A DNA stretch of 64,000 bases from Codonopsis lanceolata (taxonomy: Eukaryota > Streptophyta > Magnoliopsida > Asterales > Campanulaceae), in contig CM028384.1 in NCBI GenBank assembly GCA_013146195.2, forward strand, positions 72,577,990 to 72,641,989, read 5' to 3'. The notes beneath the pieces were generated by a model. That model did no database searches and was not told the origin of the DNA. It was given only the letters and a program-made list of their open reading frames with translations. Both the position numbers and the translations under genes were made by a program. This document shows, one piece after another, positions 1 to 10,810 of the stretch. Position 1 is the first letter of the stretch. The number at the start of each line of letters is the position of its first letter.

Positions 1-615
1 GCTAGGCCATCGATGATGCTCCACAAGTCGAGAAACATCTACAGGTTTAGAATTCTCCGATTGATCAATGGCATTCTTTCCTTTGAGAGGACTCCTTTTT
101 CTCTCCGGTGTAGGCTTGCGTGATACCGGTGGTGTTACAGTCTTTTGATGTGCTACATTTGAGGATGGCTTCAAAGTACGATCAGAAAGGGCCTGAGTAA
201 CTGGCTTCTCTCTCTTACTAACAGGCAGAGAAAATGTATCAGACTGAAACGATACGCTTAGACTACGCATTCTGGAAGGCCATAAGGCCTCTGGCAACCG
301 ACTGCCTGTTGCCTTTCTGGCAGCCAAATGCATATCTACAGATGTATCCTGGACAGGGGTTGAGGGGCTAGGGGGGGATGGTGGTGTAGAAGGCCGCTTC
401 CTTTCTGCCGATGTAGCTCTCTTTTGTACAGGTAGTGAAGATGGTGTACCTGTTCTTGTAATGGTTGGAGAAGGGCAGCGCCTAGGAGTTGGAGACTTGT
501 ACCTTGAGCTAACTTCCCTCGTCCGGGACCGGTGCGTGGTTCCATTGTTCTTCTCTGGGAGAATCAATGGTCCCCTTGGGGTCTGTAATTCTTGATTTGA
601 TTCACATACATCCAT
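1..615 (-). CDS. AUG8: AUGMIN subunit 8 (QWRF-motif protein), first coding exon, partial
   Basis: The minus strand from the ATG at 615-613 reads open for 205 codons and runs off the left edge. The protein begins MDVCES and is basic and rich in Ser, Pro and Arg. It carries blocks I recognise from the AUG8/QWRF family: a PRGPLILPEKNN-like segment (residues 13-24), VSSRYKSPTPRRCPSP (35-50), LPEALWPSRMRSLSVSFQSD (107-126) and SRKPTPERKRSPLKGK (165-180). The diagnostic QWRF motif lies in later exons outside the window. Known family role: AUG8 is the microtubule-binding subunit of the plant augmin complex, which recruits gamma-tubulin for branching nucleation in spindle, phragmoplast and cortical arrays. 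The disordered, basic N-terminus seen here suits microtubule binding. The MDVCE start was chosen because the family often begins this way. I see no frameshift. Other QWRF paralogues are possible but fit less well from memory. Confidence 0.9.
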   Translation of the reverse strand, partial: MDVCESNQELQTPRGPLILPEKNNGTTHRSRTREVSSRYKSPTPRRCPSPTITRTGTPSSLPVQKRATSAERKRPSTPPSPPSPSTPVQDTSVDMHLAARKATGSRLPEALWPSRMRSLSVSFQSDTFSLPVSKREKPVTQALSDRTLKPSSNVAHQKTVTPPVSRKPTPERKRSPLKGKNAIDQSENSKPVDVSRLVEHHRWPS

Positions 616-2219
616 CCACTCTGCCCAAATTAGACTACATTGATATCTTCAGTGATATAAATCAACACATTGCCAGCCTTTACAAGAATCCCACTGTAGA
701 AAATTTTGCTGGATTGCTCAAAAGGACGATCCTTCACCCTTTCCCCTGCGATAAATCTGACAGAATATAACAAAAGAAAGTAATTAATTATATACAGGAA
801 AAAGAAAAGAGTAGCCATGATGAAAAAGGAAAAGGTGATCAAAGAAGACATCTTTACAGGCACACAGATCTGATTACCCCCTAATAAGAATTAATTCCGT
901 AATTACAACAAAATAATGCAAACTGGTATTCTTAGATAATAAAATTAGCCTAAACCCAAGCATACTCGACTTGGGCCATGGCAAAGCATACCTAATGACA
1001 CAGAAACATAATGATGCCTATAATGTACATTATTACGAGTCATCAGTACAGCTCAAGAACAATACGAGGGTGGTGTTAATACCTCTTTGAGAGAGAGAGA
1101 GAGAGAGAGATAAAGGGATGGAAGGGGTGCGTAGGATAGGAGGGGGATTCTTTAATTTTTCCTTTTGTTTGGTCCCCAATCTTTAGTCTCTGTCACGGGC
1201 TTGCCATGGTTAGTTTACACAGAAACTCATTACACTCACTGGCTTGGCTTGGTTTCTTCTATCCCCGGCGTAACTTGTTTTCATGAAAAGGAATTGACAG
1301 TAAGTGAGGAATCCAATACCTAACCAATTAAAGAGCCGATGGACTGGAATTCGATAATAAGACCTACGGAAGAGATGTATCACTTTCTCTCTCCTCTCAG
1401 AAAGTGAAAACCTACCAATTACCAACCATATTTTCTCTCTCCTCTCGGAGCAGAAGTTTTACTGAGTTATGGGAGGAGAAAGAATCAACTACGCTTTCCT
1501 GGAAAGCATCTTATTTCCTTAATTAATTATCAGGATAATTGCTAAAAAAAATTCAGAAACAAATGAAATTTTGTTTGTATGCACTTAAATCTTAATTAAC
1601 ATGTTAACTTAAAACATATGCTTGCAAAGGATATACAAGTAACAGGGTTATGGGAACAGACATGGCGGACCACGTGCTAAGGGAGATCATTGTCCATACA
1701 CATGAATTTATAATACACATACATACAAATTCAAATAATTATATAATATTCCTCTGTGTGTAATTTCACAACATTTTACGCCGCGAATCACATATATAAT
1801 GTTTTAATTTTGTCCATCTCAAAATTTTTACAGACTAGGGGAACGAAATTCAATGAACGCCTGATATAATTGCAAAGCAATATTTTATTTTATTTTTAAA
1901 AATTCATGAACAATTCATGGAATCATGTCTCTATTTGGCAGACCCTGTCTCTAATTTCTACAACACAAGTCGTGTATAATCTCATCATCGAAGCTTCAGA
2001 AACTACAAGAAAAATATTAATTAATCCTACAAATCTAGAAAATCTTTCTTGTTTTTATTAACATCATGAAATTATAAGGTCAAACTGTAAAAAAAAAAAA
2101 ATTAAAAATACATCCACATGTTATTCGGGTATTCAAGCACATCATCATAACTCTTTTTTCAAAAAATTGAATTTGCTTCAACTGCAATAAAAGCCCTAGC
2201 AAACACAAGGCAAACTCAC
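616..2219 (-). other. putative 5' leader intron of the AUG8 gene, with flanking non-coding DNA
   Basis: On the minus strand a textbook donor CAG|GTGAGT lies at 2222-2214. An acceptor such as TTTGGGCAG (about 629-621), just before the ATG, would remove about 1.6 kb. No coding sequence is visible between. The stretch holds a (GA)n run at 1088-1110 and AT-rich DNA; the small open frames are unremarkable. The intron is inferred from splice consensus only. Confidence 0.4.
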
Positions 2220-2620
2220 CTGAAACAAGGATAAAAGATAAAACCTCCAAACTTTATACGAGGAATACAGATTACGCACATGCGTCTACACATACGAAAA
2301 CACACGGAAGAAATTTTTGTGAATAAAAGAGTTGAAAAATTCGAATCTGACCAGTGAGGAGTTGATCGGGAAGTGTGGAGGGAAGGTAATCGGACGACGG
2401 TTCGTCCGGAGGGGGAGATTTTTGCGGCGAGAAATCTTAACAGAATTTTTGAATTGCCGAAAGAATATACTACTTAGATAAAAGATTATACGTATTAAAT
2501 TTATGCGTTCGAAAATAGAAAAACACTAGATAAAATAGAAATGAGAGAGAGTAGAGAATCAGTTGGGCGGCCGTTGAGAAGGTACTATAAAAGGGACGAT
2601 GTTTTCGCGCCACCGGCTTT
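2220..2620 (-). promoter_or_regulatory. putative AUG8 leader exon and promoter with cell-cycle-type motifs
   Basis: Upstream of the putative leader donor, the minus strand is rich in C and T (2340-2420), typical of a plant 5' UTR. Farther upstream, the plus strand shows TTTTCGCGCC (2602-2611), which matches the E2F site. The minus strand has AACGG (2575-2571) inside CTCAACGGCC, the core of the MSA element bound by three-repeat MYB factors in G2/M genes. A TATAAAAG string also occurs, but on the plus strand (2586-2593). These motifs would suit a mitotic microtubule gene, but short motifs also arise by chance and I cannot place the transcription start. Confidence 0.35.
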
Positions 2621-2922
2621 TAATCAATATCTTAAATCGGAATAATTCCCCCCTTGTCCTTGTTTACTTTTTAATTGATTTTGACGCTTACAGTGGGAAG
2701 TTGATGCAACGACGGTGGGGCAGTCAATATCAACAGGCTCGTGCTCGTTCACAATTCTACAAAATTCGAAACATTACGGATGTATTAATGGGAGGTATTT
2801 GAACCAGTCCATCATTATAAATCTTTTTTCTTTTTTTTTTTTAATCATTGTCAATTGTTGTATACCAAACGAGTACTGTTACTCGCTAGTCGCTTCCCTC
2901 CGTTTCTCCCTGTTTTAAAAAT

Positions 2923-3088
2923 GGGCAATGTTAGGGTCATTTTCATTTTATACCAAAATATGGATATTTTATAACGTGGCATACTTTTATTGGTTGAATA
3001 TTTTGTGGGTCCTAGCACTCCAGCCAATGAGAGTGTGCCACATCACAGAGTATTTTTGTGCAAAATATGAGTGTCCCAAGCATTACAC
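2923..3088 (+). mobile_element. palindromic MITE, Mutator-like (copy 1)
   Basis: 166 bp beginning GGGCAATG and ending CATTACAC, with long imperfect inverted ends. It is flanked by TTTAAAAAT (2914-2922) and TTTAAATTT (3089-3097), a decayed 9-bp duplication. It is related, in reverse orientation, to 3635-3808. It holds no gene. Confidence 0.7.
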
Positions 3089-3510
3089 TTTAAATTTAAC
3101 AATGACGTTTTTAGTTGTTCATTTGTAATAAAATGATACTTTTATCTATTAATTTTTTAAAATTGATTTTTTAAGTGAAATACCAAAACATGCAATAATA
3201 GATTCTTTGTCCGGAACATATCTACGATATTGTTTTGATCCAAAAGCATTTCCATGCTTAAATATCTTACTACTACTACTATTACTATATTAATTACTCT
3301 TTTTGTTTTAGACAAATAGTTTATGTTTGAAAGTCAATTATTTTTTAAAAAAGTAATATTTTTTGTAGCTCATTAGTACTTTAATTTTTAACGATTAACT
3401 TATTAAGTGAAATATTTCAAAATGAAATAGTGGTTTCTTTGTCCGAAATTAAAAGAGTATGTAATAAGAAAAGACGTTTTATTGGACACTCCCTACCCCT
3501 TACTTAAAAC
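3089..3510. other. AT-rich intergenic stretch with decayed Stowaway-like sequence
   Basis: No gene is visible. Around 3290-3450 the text resembles degraded Stowaway MITEs (dACAAATAGTTTATGTTTGAAAG-like), without clear ends. Confidence 0.4.
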
Positions 3511-3623
3511 TAGGGGTGATAATTGGGTGTTAATGGATAATTTTGGGTTAAGTCATTATCCATTAGGCCAATTAATAATAGTCTAACCCAAAGTTATCCA
3601 TTAACAACCAATTACCACCCTTA
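3511..3623 (+). mobile_element. hAT-type MITE with perfect 8-bp target duplication
   Basis: 113 bp starting TAGGGGTGATAATTGG and ending CCAATTACCACCCTTA, so the ends are near-perfect inverted repeats. It is flanked on both sides by CTTAAAAC (3503-3510 and 3624-3631), the 8-bp duplication expected of hAT transposition. The same TAGGGGTG end recurs at 7230, 17825 and about 55935 in this window. Confidence 0.85.
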
Positions 3624-3634
3624 CTTAAAACTAA

Positions 3635-3808
3635 GGGTAATGCTTGGGTCACTCTCATTTTGTACTAAAAAATATGAGTACTCTGTGATGTGACACACTC
3701 TTATTGGCTGGAGTGCTGGAACCCATAAAATGTCCAACCAATGATAGTATCCCACATCATAAAATACTCATATTTTAATACAAAATGAGAGTGACTTTAG
3801 CATTGTCC
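3635..3808 (-). mobile_element. palindromic MITE, Mutator-like (copy 2)
   Basis: 174 bp with ends GGGTAATGC and GCATTGTCC, flanked by a perfect 9-bp duplication TAAAACTAA (3626-3634 and 3809-3817). Its reverse complement aligns with 2923-3088 over the whole length, including a shared CACTCCAGCCAAT core. The left duplication overlaps that of the hAT MITE next door, so it landed directly beside it. Confidence 0.85.
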
Positions 3809-3817
3809 TAAAACTAA

Positions 3818-5589
3818 TGGACACGTCAATCTTTTCCGCGGTAATTTTTTTAAAACATACACATGATCGTGTGTTATTGTTGCTTGTTAGAAGAAGGCAA
3901 CGTCATATAATATCTGACATTCTGACTGAATAATTTTAATTTCCCATGTAAATGTCTTAGTTTTTTTTTTTTTTTTACTCCGCCTCCTTTAGAACATTAA
4001 GAAATTACAGTTGTGCTTGGCAGTTGGCACGTTTGCAAATGATGACAACTTACTGAGGGCGGGAGCCGGGAACGGTTATATAGTTACAGCTGTCTTTTCT
4101 AAACTTTGACTGTTTTCTTCTTTTGAGCATTGTTTTCTTTTTTTACCAAGGTCACATAGAGGAGCCTGCCTAAGTATTTGGAAAAAAGATTAATAATATA
4201 ACCATTTTATATTTATTTTTTGTTTGGAACATCATTTGATCAGTGTACGGGATAACAAATTATTATGCATAAACGAGCTTTAGCATAAAGTTTAACGGCG
4301 CCAAATATTAACAACTAGTTTAGGACCGCAATTCATTCATGATCATCAAGGCATGCTTCTTACATGAGTTTTCTCTTTCTTCTTTTCCTTTTTTTAGAGA
4401 GAGAGAGAGAGCATAATGGGAGGTCCTCTCAAGATTAGGACCACAATTCATAAGTGAACAGGGCATGCTTAGATGAATGATGAAACGTCCAAGAACAATG
4501 AAGCCGGGTTGATCATGCTCATGCAGCATGATATGGTAATTGATAGATAATAAACCTAATCAAGTCAATCACTTCATTTATTTGAGATCAATAGGCTTAC
4601 TTATTTGATTCAACCATGATCAATTCACGTAACAACTAACTGAAGTTTCAAATTATCACCACCAATCAACTATTGGTTAAAAGACCTTCTTCTCTTCACT
4701 TGAGTTGGGTTTATAGAAAAGGAAATCTATTATTCAAAATAACAAAATCATCAATTTACTTAGATCTCNNNNNNNNNNNNNNNNNNNNNNNNNNNNNNNN
4801 NNNNNNNNNNNNNNNNNNNNNNNNNNNNNNNNNNNNNNNNNNNNNNNNNNNNNNNNNNNNNNNNNNNNAGTGCATCGCTGGCTTACAACTTCACTTTTCC
4901 ATCCCATAGACATTGGGGACTCAAGTGATTAGAAATTTGGTATTAATAAAATAGCGGCAGATAGATGCGAATCGATCTGTGGATTCTGAGACAAATGTCG
5001 CGATAAGCACAGCGACAACTGACCGTAGCAGCTACGGCGAAAGACGAAATTGTTAAAATATTCAAATTAATATTAATTGTTATATTTATAATCAAATAAG
5101 ATAGATAATGTGAAAACACGATAATGAGGCACGAACACGACACAATAACATGAATTGCCACCCTTACAAGTGATCAACAAGGGCCATTATAATATTTTAA
5201 TTTTACCCTTTATATTGGATATTAGCATATTGGTTATATTTAAATAATTTTGTAATTATGATCAACTTATGTATCCCTTAATAACTAAATTTTTCAAACA
5301 TGAACTATTTTAGTGGAACCGAATGATTTGTATTTGGCTTCCTACTGGATGCACATCAATGGGACCCTAGTACATTAATGTTTTTTTTTAAAAGAAAAAA
5401 ACTTTAATTTGATTTGTTTACGTAATTAATTTATATTTAGCTGGTTTTATAAGATTATTTTTAAAACCAACTGTTTGCATAACCCTTTTTCAAAGAAAAA
5501 AAGAGTTGAGCTGATATGACAGATAAGATAAGTTTAGGTATTAAAAAAATAAATATAAAGTCAAATACTTTTGTCACAATTTATGCTAA
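3818..5589. other. AT-rich intergenic DNA, no gene seen, includes the assembly gap
   Basis: Contains a T-tract (about 3960-3976), a (GA)n run near 4397-4411 and the N gap. Open frames are short, without codon bias or recognisable motifs. Confidence 0.5.
4769..4868. other. scaffold gap (100 N)
   Basis: Exactly 100 N, the usual placeholder for a gap of unknown size; true distance across it is not known. Confidence 0.98.
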
Positions 5590-6490
5590 ATTTGTGTCAA
5601 TACTCAATACATTAATCTTTTGTCACAATTTATGCTAAATTTGTTTACGTAATTAATATATTACTGTTTATAGAGAGTTTACAGTTATTATTTTACAGTT
5701 ATAAAAATTAGTTACTCTTTTACTGAGATATTAAGGTTTTATAGTTAATAGTTTACGATTTTACAGTTTTATGGTTACAAAAATTTGTATTTGTATTTTT
5801 TTCTTTTTTAATTATTATCGTAATTAACATGATCAATTTAATTTTTTTTCCGATCCGTAATTTCGTATATAAATAAAAAAAATTAAAAAAGTAGTAAGTT
5901 TTGTAATTTGAAATATTTTTTTCTTTTTAATTGTTATCGTAATTAACTTAATCAATTTAATTTTTGTCCGGCCTGTTTTTGTCAGGGCCGCAATTTCGTA
6001 TACAAATTATTAATTAATCCCTCCGTTCCGGGCAAAGAGGCCCCGTCTGAAAGTCAATTTTTTTAATAAAATAATATTTTTAGTAGTTCATTAATAATAA
6101 AATGACTTTTACAGTTTTACAAATATTTAGTTATAGTTTCTTAATTGATTGCTATCGTAATCAACTGAATCCCAATTTTTTTTTCCTTCTAAGGGGTAAT
6201 TAATGATCAACATGAGACCACACTTTGTGAAGCCCAATCACCATTCCCTGGGCAATCCCAATTTAATTTATGTCTGGCTTAGATTTATTTTTTTATAAAA
6301 AAAATTGTTCGTAAGTTTTGTAATTAATTTTTGTAATTTTAAATATTTGTATTTTAATTTTTAATTGTTATTGTAATTAACTGAATCAGTTTAATTTTTG
6401 TCCGAAAAAAAATTATTTCTAAGTTTGTAATCAACTTTTGTAATTTTGAATATTTGTATTTTAATTTCTTTATTTTTCTTGAAAGTTGTG
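5590..6490. repeat. AT-rich dispersed repeat (copy 1; copy 2 at 63320-64000)
   Basis: The segment around 6005-6175 (ATCCCTCCGTT, then GAAAGTCAATTTTT, then TTGATTGCTATCGTAATCAA) matches 63505-63675 in the same orientation. Flanks on both sides share strings such as GATCCGTAATTTCGTATA and TTACAGTTTTA. A Stowaway-like CCCTCCGTT end is embedded. Ends of the larger unit were not found. Confidence 0.6.
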
Positions 6491-7229
6491 TTCAGTTTCC
6501 CTTATTGGTCTGAAATCTTTGTGATTTCGATTTTAAAATAGTATTTTGTTAGTTCACTCTGTCTTATTCAATTTATTTTGTGGTTTTTGTTTGCGGATAT
6601 TTTCATTTTAAAGTTTATTTCAATTAATAGGTGTTGGGTTGGTGTGTGTGTGAGAGAGAGAAAGAGAGAATGCTTTTTGATGCTTAATTACAGCTCATTT
6701 CTATAATATCTGCTTTATTTATTAATAAATTTTCAAACTAGCATCGTGTCATCAACACTAACAAGAGTACTAGTCTTACTTATAACAGAAAATGAAACAC
6801 ACCATGTCGAATTCTATAAAAAAAATTCGAAGCAGAGTTGTTTTTTATTTATTTTTTATAACATTGACCTATTTGATACATTTATGGACCTTTTCATGCC
6901 GCTAGCTAGTCAAGCTTGAATCTTTCTTTGTTGTGACTTGTGAGTTGTGATCATGTAGTTTTCCTTTTGTTCACGCAAACTTTTACATCAGTTGACCATT
7001 GACTTATTATGTGGCTTCTCTGAATTGGTATATATCCTTTGTTTGGGGGAATTTTATTGCCGTTATACTCCTCTTTTCCCCAACAGAGTGTCATTATCTA
7101 AAAATTATTAAATAAACATCATTTTTAAAACAATTAATCATCTAGTTATATACGATAATATTGATATAATTTTCATTATCATTTTTTATAACCAACTCCA
7201 CTAATAAATATAGAGATGAAGGATACACT
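6491..7229. other. AT-rich intergenic DNA, nothing recognised
   Basis: Holds a short (GT)/(GA) tract near 6640-6665. No gene, RNA gene or clear element ends were seen. Confidence 0.5.
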
Positions 7230-7425
7230 TAGGGGTGACCGGTTATATTTGGATAAGATTATTATCTACCTAATATGGTTAATGGGTAGTTTTAGTCCTT
7301 TTGAATATTATCTAATAACACTCATTAAGCTTAATAAGTGTTATCGAATAATATTCAATCATATCTGGATAACACTGAATAAGCAACAATATATTTTATT
7401 CACAAATACAAACACTCACACACAG

Positions 7426-7706
7426 TATAAGAGAATATAATATATTTAATATATTATATTTATAGTATTAGTAAATATAATATATTTGTAATATATTATA
7501 ATTATCTTTAGATTATACTTTCCTAATTTACTTATATTTAGGTTTCCTAGTTCCTCTTGTATTTAGGTTTCCTAATCCCTCTTGTATTTAGGTTTCCTAA
7601 TCCCTCTTAGACTAACTTGTGTAGCAAGTATTGTAACCCTATAAATATGTTCACAATATCAATGGAAAGGCTATGCCATTATTCCTAAACTTTATTAGTT
7701 TCTACA
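7426..7706 (+). repeat. 5' LTR of the non-autonomous element
   Basis: 281 bp, starting TATAAGAG and ending TTTCTACA. It contains three tandem units of about 23 bp built on TTGTATTTAGGTTTCCTA, then CTATAAATATG, a likely TATA box near 7640. Confidence 0.9.
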
Positions 7707-7718
7707 TGGTATCAGAGT
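7707..7718 (+). promoter_or_regulatory. primer binding site (tRNA-Met type)
   Basis: TGGTATCAGAGT immediately follows the LTR, the standard plant copia minus-strand primer site. Confidence 0.85.
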
Positions 7719-9316
7719 CTCGCTCTTAAAACCTACAACCACCATCTTCCGCAAACCCAAGACTTCCTCAACCCTAAAACTTCCTCCCATATAGCCGTTG
7801 CCAACCCAGATTTGACAACCATACCACCCCACGCTCGATCCGCGACTCTCCACGCCAAGCTGGTTTCCACCTCCCATCCCTTTAAGCAACCAAAGGACAC
7901 CTTGGCCAACCAAGCTGACAAGCTCGCCTGTCCTTCCTAAGCCGCCTCTCCGTCGCAAGACCCCTAAACCACCAACCTTCCGCCTCCTTATATCTTCATC
8001 CCACCAAAGCACTGCCAAACCAGATCACAAACCCAAAGTTCGATCCCACTCCATCACCTGTAACGCCCGGCCTCGTGCAACAACAAGGACACCTCGCCCA
8101 ACCAAGCTCTGACGAGCTCGCCGAGGACCTTCCTCAGTCACCCTCAACCAAACCTTCTGCCTCCATATATCTTCCTTACACCGAATCCGCTGCCAACCCG
8201 TGATCGACCACCAAACCTAACGCTCAGATCCGGCACCATCATCACCCCGTAAACGCCAAGTTCCCCTCAAGCAACAACAAGGACACCTCGCCCAACCACG
8301 CTCGACGAGCTCGCGAGACCTTCCTCGCCCACCCTTAACCAAACGTCCGCACCCATAAACCTTCATCCCACCACACCACACGCCCCTCCTACACCTTGGC
8401 ACATCATCGCTTCTCACACCACCACCAAAACCCTCTTCACACTAATCGAGCACCCCTCAGATTCCCAAGAAACCCCAGTGATCGACTCACCCCTCCTTAA
8501 CCCACTGCTTCTGCTAATCTAGATTCCGGCAAACCCAGCTTGCCTCCTGAAGGCAAGCTCGCCAACTCCCTCTCTCAGCCGAGGCCCCTCTCTCCACACT
8601 TCCTCAACTCAACCCGCCCTCGAATACTCGCATCCTCGCAAACCCGGCTTCTTCTGGAAGGCAAGCTTGCCACCCGCCTCCTCCACTAGCTCGCTTATCG
8701 AGCAACTCACTCGACTTCACTTCGAGCAAACTCTCCAAAGAACCCCTGCTTTCACCACAGCCTCCCTCCTCGCGACTCACCCTCGAGCAAGCTACACTTT
8801 CTCAAACTCAGAAACTTTCACCACTTCTCCCCTCACCACAAATTTCACCATCGAGCAACCTAAGAACCATGCTCTCTGGAAACCATCAACCGCCTGCTGA
8901 TCAACCCTGCCTCGAACTCAGCCTCTCCCTCGAGGCTTCAACACCAAGCAAACCTGTCTTCAAAACTGTCTTCTCGCCAAGTTCTCACTCACCACTCACC
9001 ACCACTCATCGAGCAACCATGTCTCCTCTAAGAAACCATGCTCTCAACTCGCCGAAGACCATCAACCCTCGAGCAACTCAGACTCCGGCCAACCCAGCTC
9101 TTGCCTCTCAACTCCTCGGCTCCTCGAGCAAACGAGCAAACCATGTCTTCAAAGAAACCTGCTCTCAAACCGAAGACCCTCCTCAACAACTTGTCTTCCT
9201 GAAGACCCACGACCCTCCCTCACCGCCGATCACCCTCTCATTTTTCAACTCGCACGTTGTCCGCATATTCTTCTCAAGATTTGTCTCTCCTAACGGTGAT
9301 CCATCTTGCGGGAGCA
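7719..9316 (+). repeat. non-coding C-rich interior with tandem units of about 192 bp
   Basis: Diverged units begin near 7886, 8077 and 8271, each marked by GCAAC..AAGGACACCT followed by GCCCAACCAAGCTC and GACAAGCTCGCC-like text. A second set of related words (ATCGAGCAA.., AACCATGCTCTC) recurs between 8840 and 9160. The open frames are broken and low in complexity. The 3' end has a short purine run, GCGGGAGCA, just before the LTR as a possible polypurine tract. Confidence 0.7.
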
Positions 9317-9597
9317 TATAAGAGAATATAATATATTTAATATATTATATTTATAGTATTAGTAAATATAATATATTTGTAATATATTATAATTATCTTT
9401 AGATTATACTTTCCTAATTTACTTGTATTTAGGTTTCCTAGTTCCTCTTGTATTTAGGTTTCCTAATCCCTCTTGTATTTAGGTTTCCTAATCCCTCTTA
9501 GACTAACTTGTGTAGCAAGTATTGTAACCCTATAAATATGTTCACAATATCAATGGAAAGACTATGCCATTATTCCTAAACTTTATTAGTTTCTACA
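9317..9597 (+). repeat. 3' LTR of the non-autonomous element
   Basis: 281 bp, same as the 5' LTR except for two visible substitutions (one in TTTACTTGTATTTAGG, one in GGAAAGACTATG). Confidence 0.9.
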
Positions 9598-9699
9598 CAC
9601 AGAAACACAAACACACCCACACACAGTACACATAGGCACAAAACTAAACAAACACACACACACACACACACACACTTTTACAACTATAAGACTACTTTA

Positions 9700-9803
9700 T
9701 GTTCCCTACGTTTCGGGCAAACAGTTTCTGTTTTTAAAAGTTGACTTTTTAAGTAAAACATTCTAAAATGAAATATATGACTCTTTGCATGGAGTGAAGG
9801 GAG
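9700..9803 (+). mobile_element. Stowaway-like MITE
   Basis: About 104 bp between TA dinucleotides (9698-9699 and 9804-9805). Ends are TGTTCCCTACGTTTCGGGC and ATGGAGTGAAGGGAG, imperfect inverted repeats of the CTCCCTCCGT type. It is inserted in the repeat of 7230-10810. Confidence 0.6.
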
Positions 9804-10593
9804 TATATATTACTTTATATATATGGATACACTTGAAATTGTTAAGAAACACGCCAAAACACACACACACACACAGCGGTAAGTTAATAGTTTAATGTTC
9901 ACAATATTTCACCAACTTTTCACCTTTAATAAAAATTAGCGGGTCCTATTTTCAGCAGCGACCAAAATAATCTTCTAATTTTGACTTTTATCTTTTTCTT
10001 TTCATTTTAACTCCTCAAATAAAAAGTGACATTTTTTAATTGGTAGTTTACATAAATTTAGAAAAATGGTTATGTAAAAGTAATAAAAAATTAAAAAGTC
10101 AAATGCTTTATTAAAACTTATGTAAACTGTCAATTTAAAAATGTATATTAAGCTAAGGAAATGAAGTGGAGCAACAAATATTAAAAAAATGCATATTAAA
10201 CTTGTATAGGCTTTGTTTTCTTTTTTGTCTTGCCAACTCTTAATTTCTAGCTAAATAATCACTTTATAATTATTAATAACAATCAAATATTCTTTAAACT
10301 AAATGAAATAGAACAACAAATATTAAACTAATGAAATGAAATTGAACCAACTTCTAATTTTAAAAAATGAAATGGAATAACAAATGAAAAGTGTACAACA
10401 GGTTAATGCAATTTTGGTGCAATTCTTTACAAAATAAAAAACAATACAAAAAAATACTTTATATTCATTATAATTATAAATAACAACTAAATATTTTTAA
10501 TCCGAAACAAAATAATAAATACGTTCATAATAATCAACAATTTTAATGATTACTATTTTATATTTATATTAAAATTTCACATAATTTCCAAAA

Positions 10594-10675
10594 ATGGTCT
10601 AGTCTAGTGGTAGCAAGGTTTAGAATAAAGCAAATTGATCCCAGTTCAAATTTTGCTAATAGCAAGTTCTGTATC
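10594..10675 (+). repeat. tRNA-like (SINE-head-like) segment
   Basis: TAGTCTAGTGGTAGCAAGG resembles a tRNA A box, and GATCCCAGTTCAAATTTTG resembles a B box about 40 bp later, the layout of an internal Pol III promoter. The related segment at 55133-55215 (opposite strand) preserves both boxes. It is not a functional tRNA gene: no cloverleaf can be closed. Confidence 0.5.
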
Positions 10676-10810
10676 TATTTATTACAGTATTATTTTTAAA
10701 TAAAGAGCATATAGTGATGGTGGTTAGTAGCGGTGGGCGGAGGTTACCGGCGGCAGTGGACAGTGCAGTGGTGGTTTCCAGTGGCAGTAGATGGTGGCGG
10801 TAGGTGCTCT

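Larger units (their letters stand above)
7426..9597 (+). mobile_element. young non-autonomous copia-like LTR retrotransposon, 2172 bp
   Basis: Two 281-bp LTRs (7426-7706 and 9317-9597) differ at only two positions that I can see. The whole is flanked by the 5-bp duplication CACAG (7421-7425 and 9598-9602). TGGTATCAGAG follows the first LTR directly and is the initiator-tRNA-Met type primer site used by plant copia elements. The 1.6-kb interior has no gag, protease, integrase or reverse transcriptase; it is C-rich and repetitive. LTR and primer-site sequence resemble the decayed copia element at 17913-22150, so this element was probably mobilised by that family. LTR ends are TA...CA rather than TG...CA. 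Confidence 0.9.
7230..10810 (+). mobile_element. hAT-like composite repeat with tRNA-like core (copy 1), interrupted
   Basis: It begins TAGGGGTGACCGGTTATATTTGGATA, like other hAT-type ends in this window. After removing a young LTR element (7426-9597) and a Stowaway MITE (9700-9803), the remaining sequence aligns along its length with the reverse complement of about 54890-55935. Shared landmarks in order are the TAGGGGTG end, a block around 9880-9960 (TTCACCAACTTTTCAC), a tRNA-like segment (about 10595-10675) and a GGCGGTGG-rich tail (10715-10805). No protein gene is present. The right end is not defined. Confidence 0.6.

Noticed and set aside
2586..2593. TATAAAAG as promoter of a plus-strand gene
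   Set aside because: No coding or leader-like sequence follows on the plus strand; the 67-codon frames at 2599 and 2715 have no family resemblance.
8869..9321. 150-codon plus-strand frame in the LTR element interior
   Set aside because: It is made of recurring C-rich words (TCGAGCAA, AACCATGCTCTC), starts at no conserved position, and resembles no gag; the repeats keep frames open by composition.
10611..10627. Left end of the hAT-like element family (CAAGGTTTAGAATAAAG)
   Set aside because: It resembles the CAAGGTTCTAAAAATCG end, but the paired copy at 55.2 kb shows that the string belongs to the tRNA-like segment.
10594..10675. Functional tRNA gene
   Set aside because: A- and B-box-like words are present, but stems do not pair and the two copies in the window differ at many stem positions; only a tRNA-derived or tRNA-like repeat is supported.
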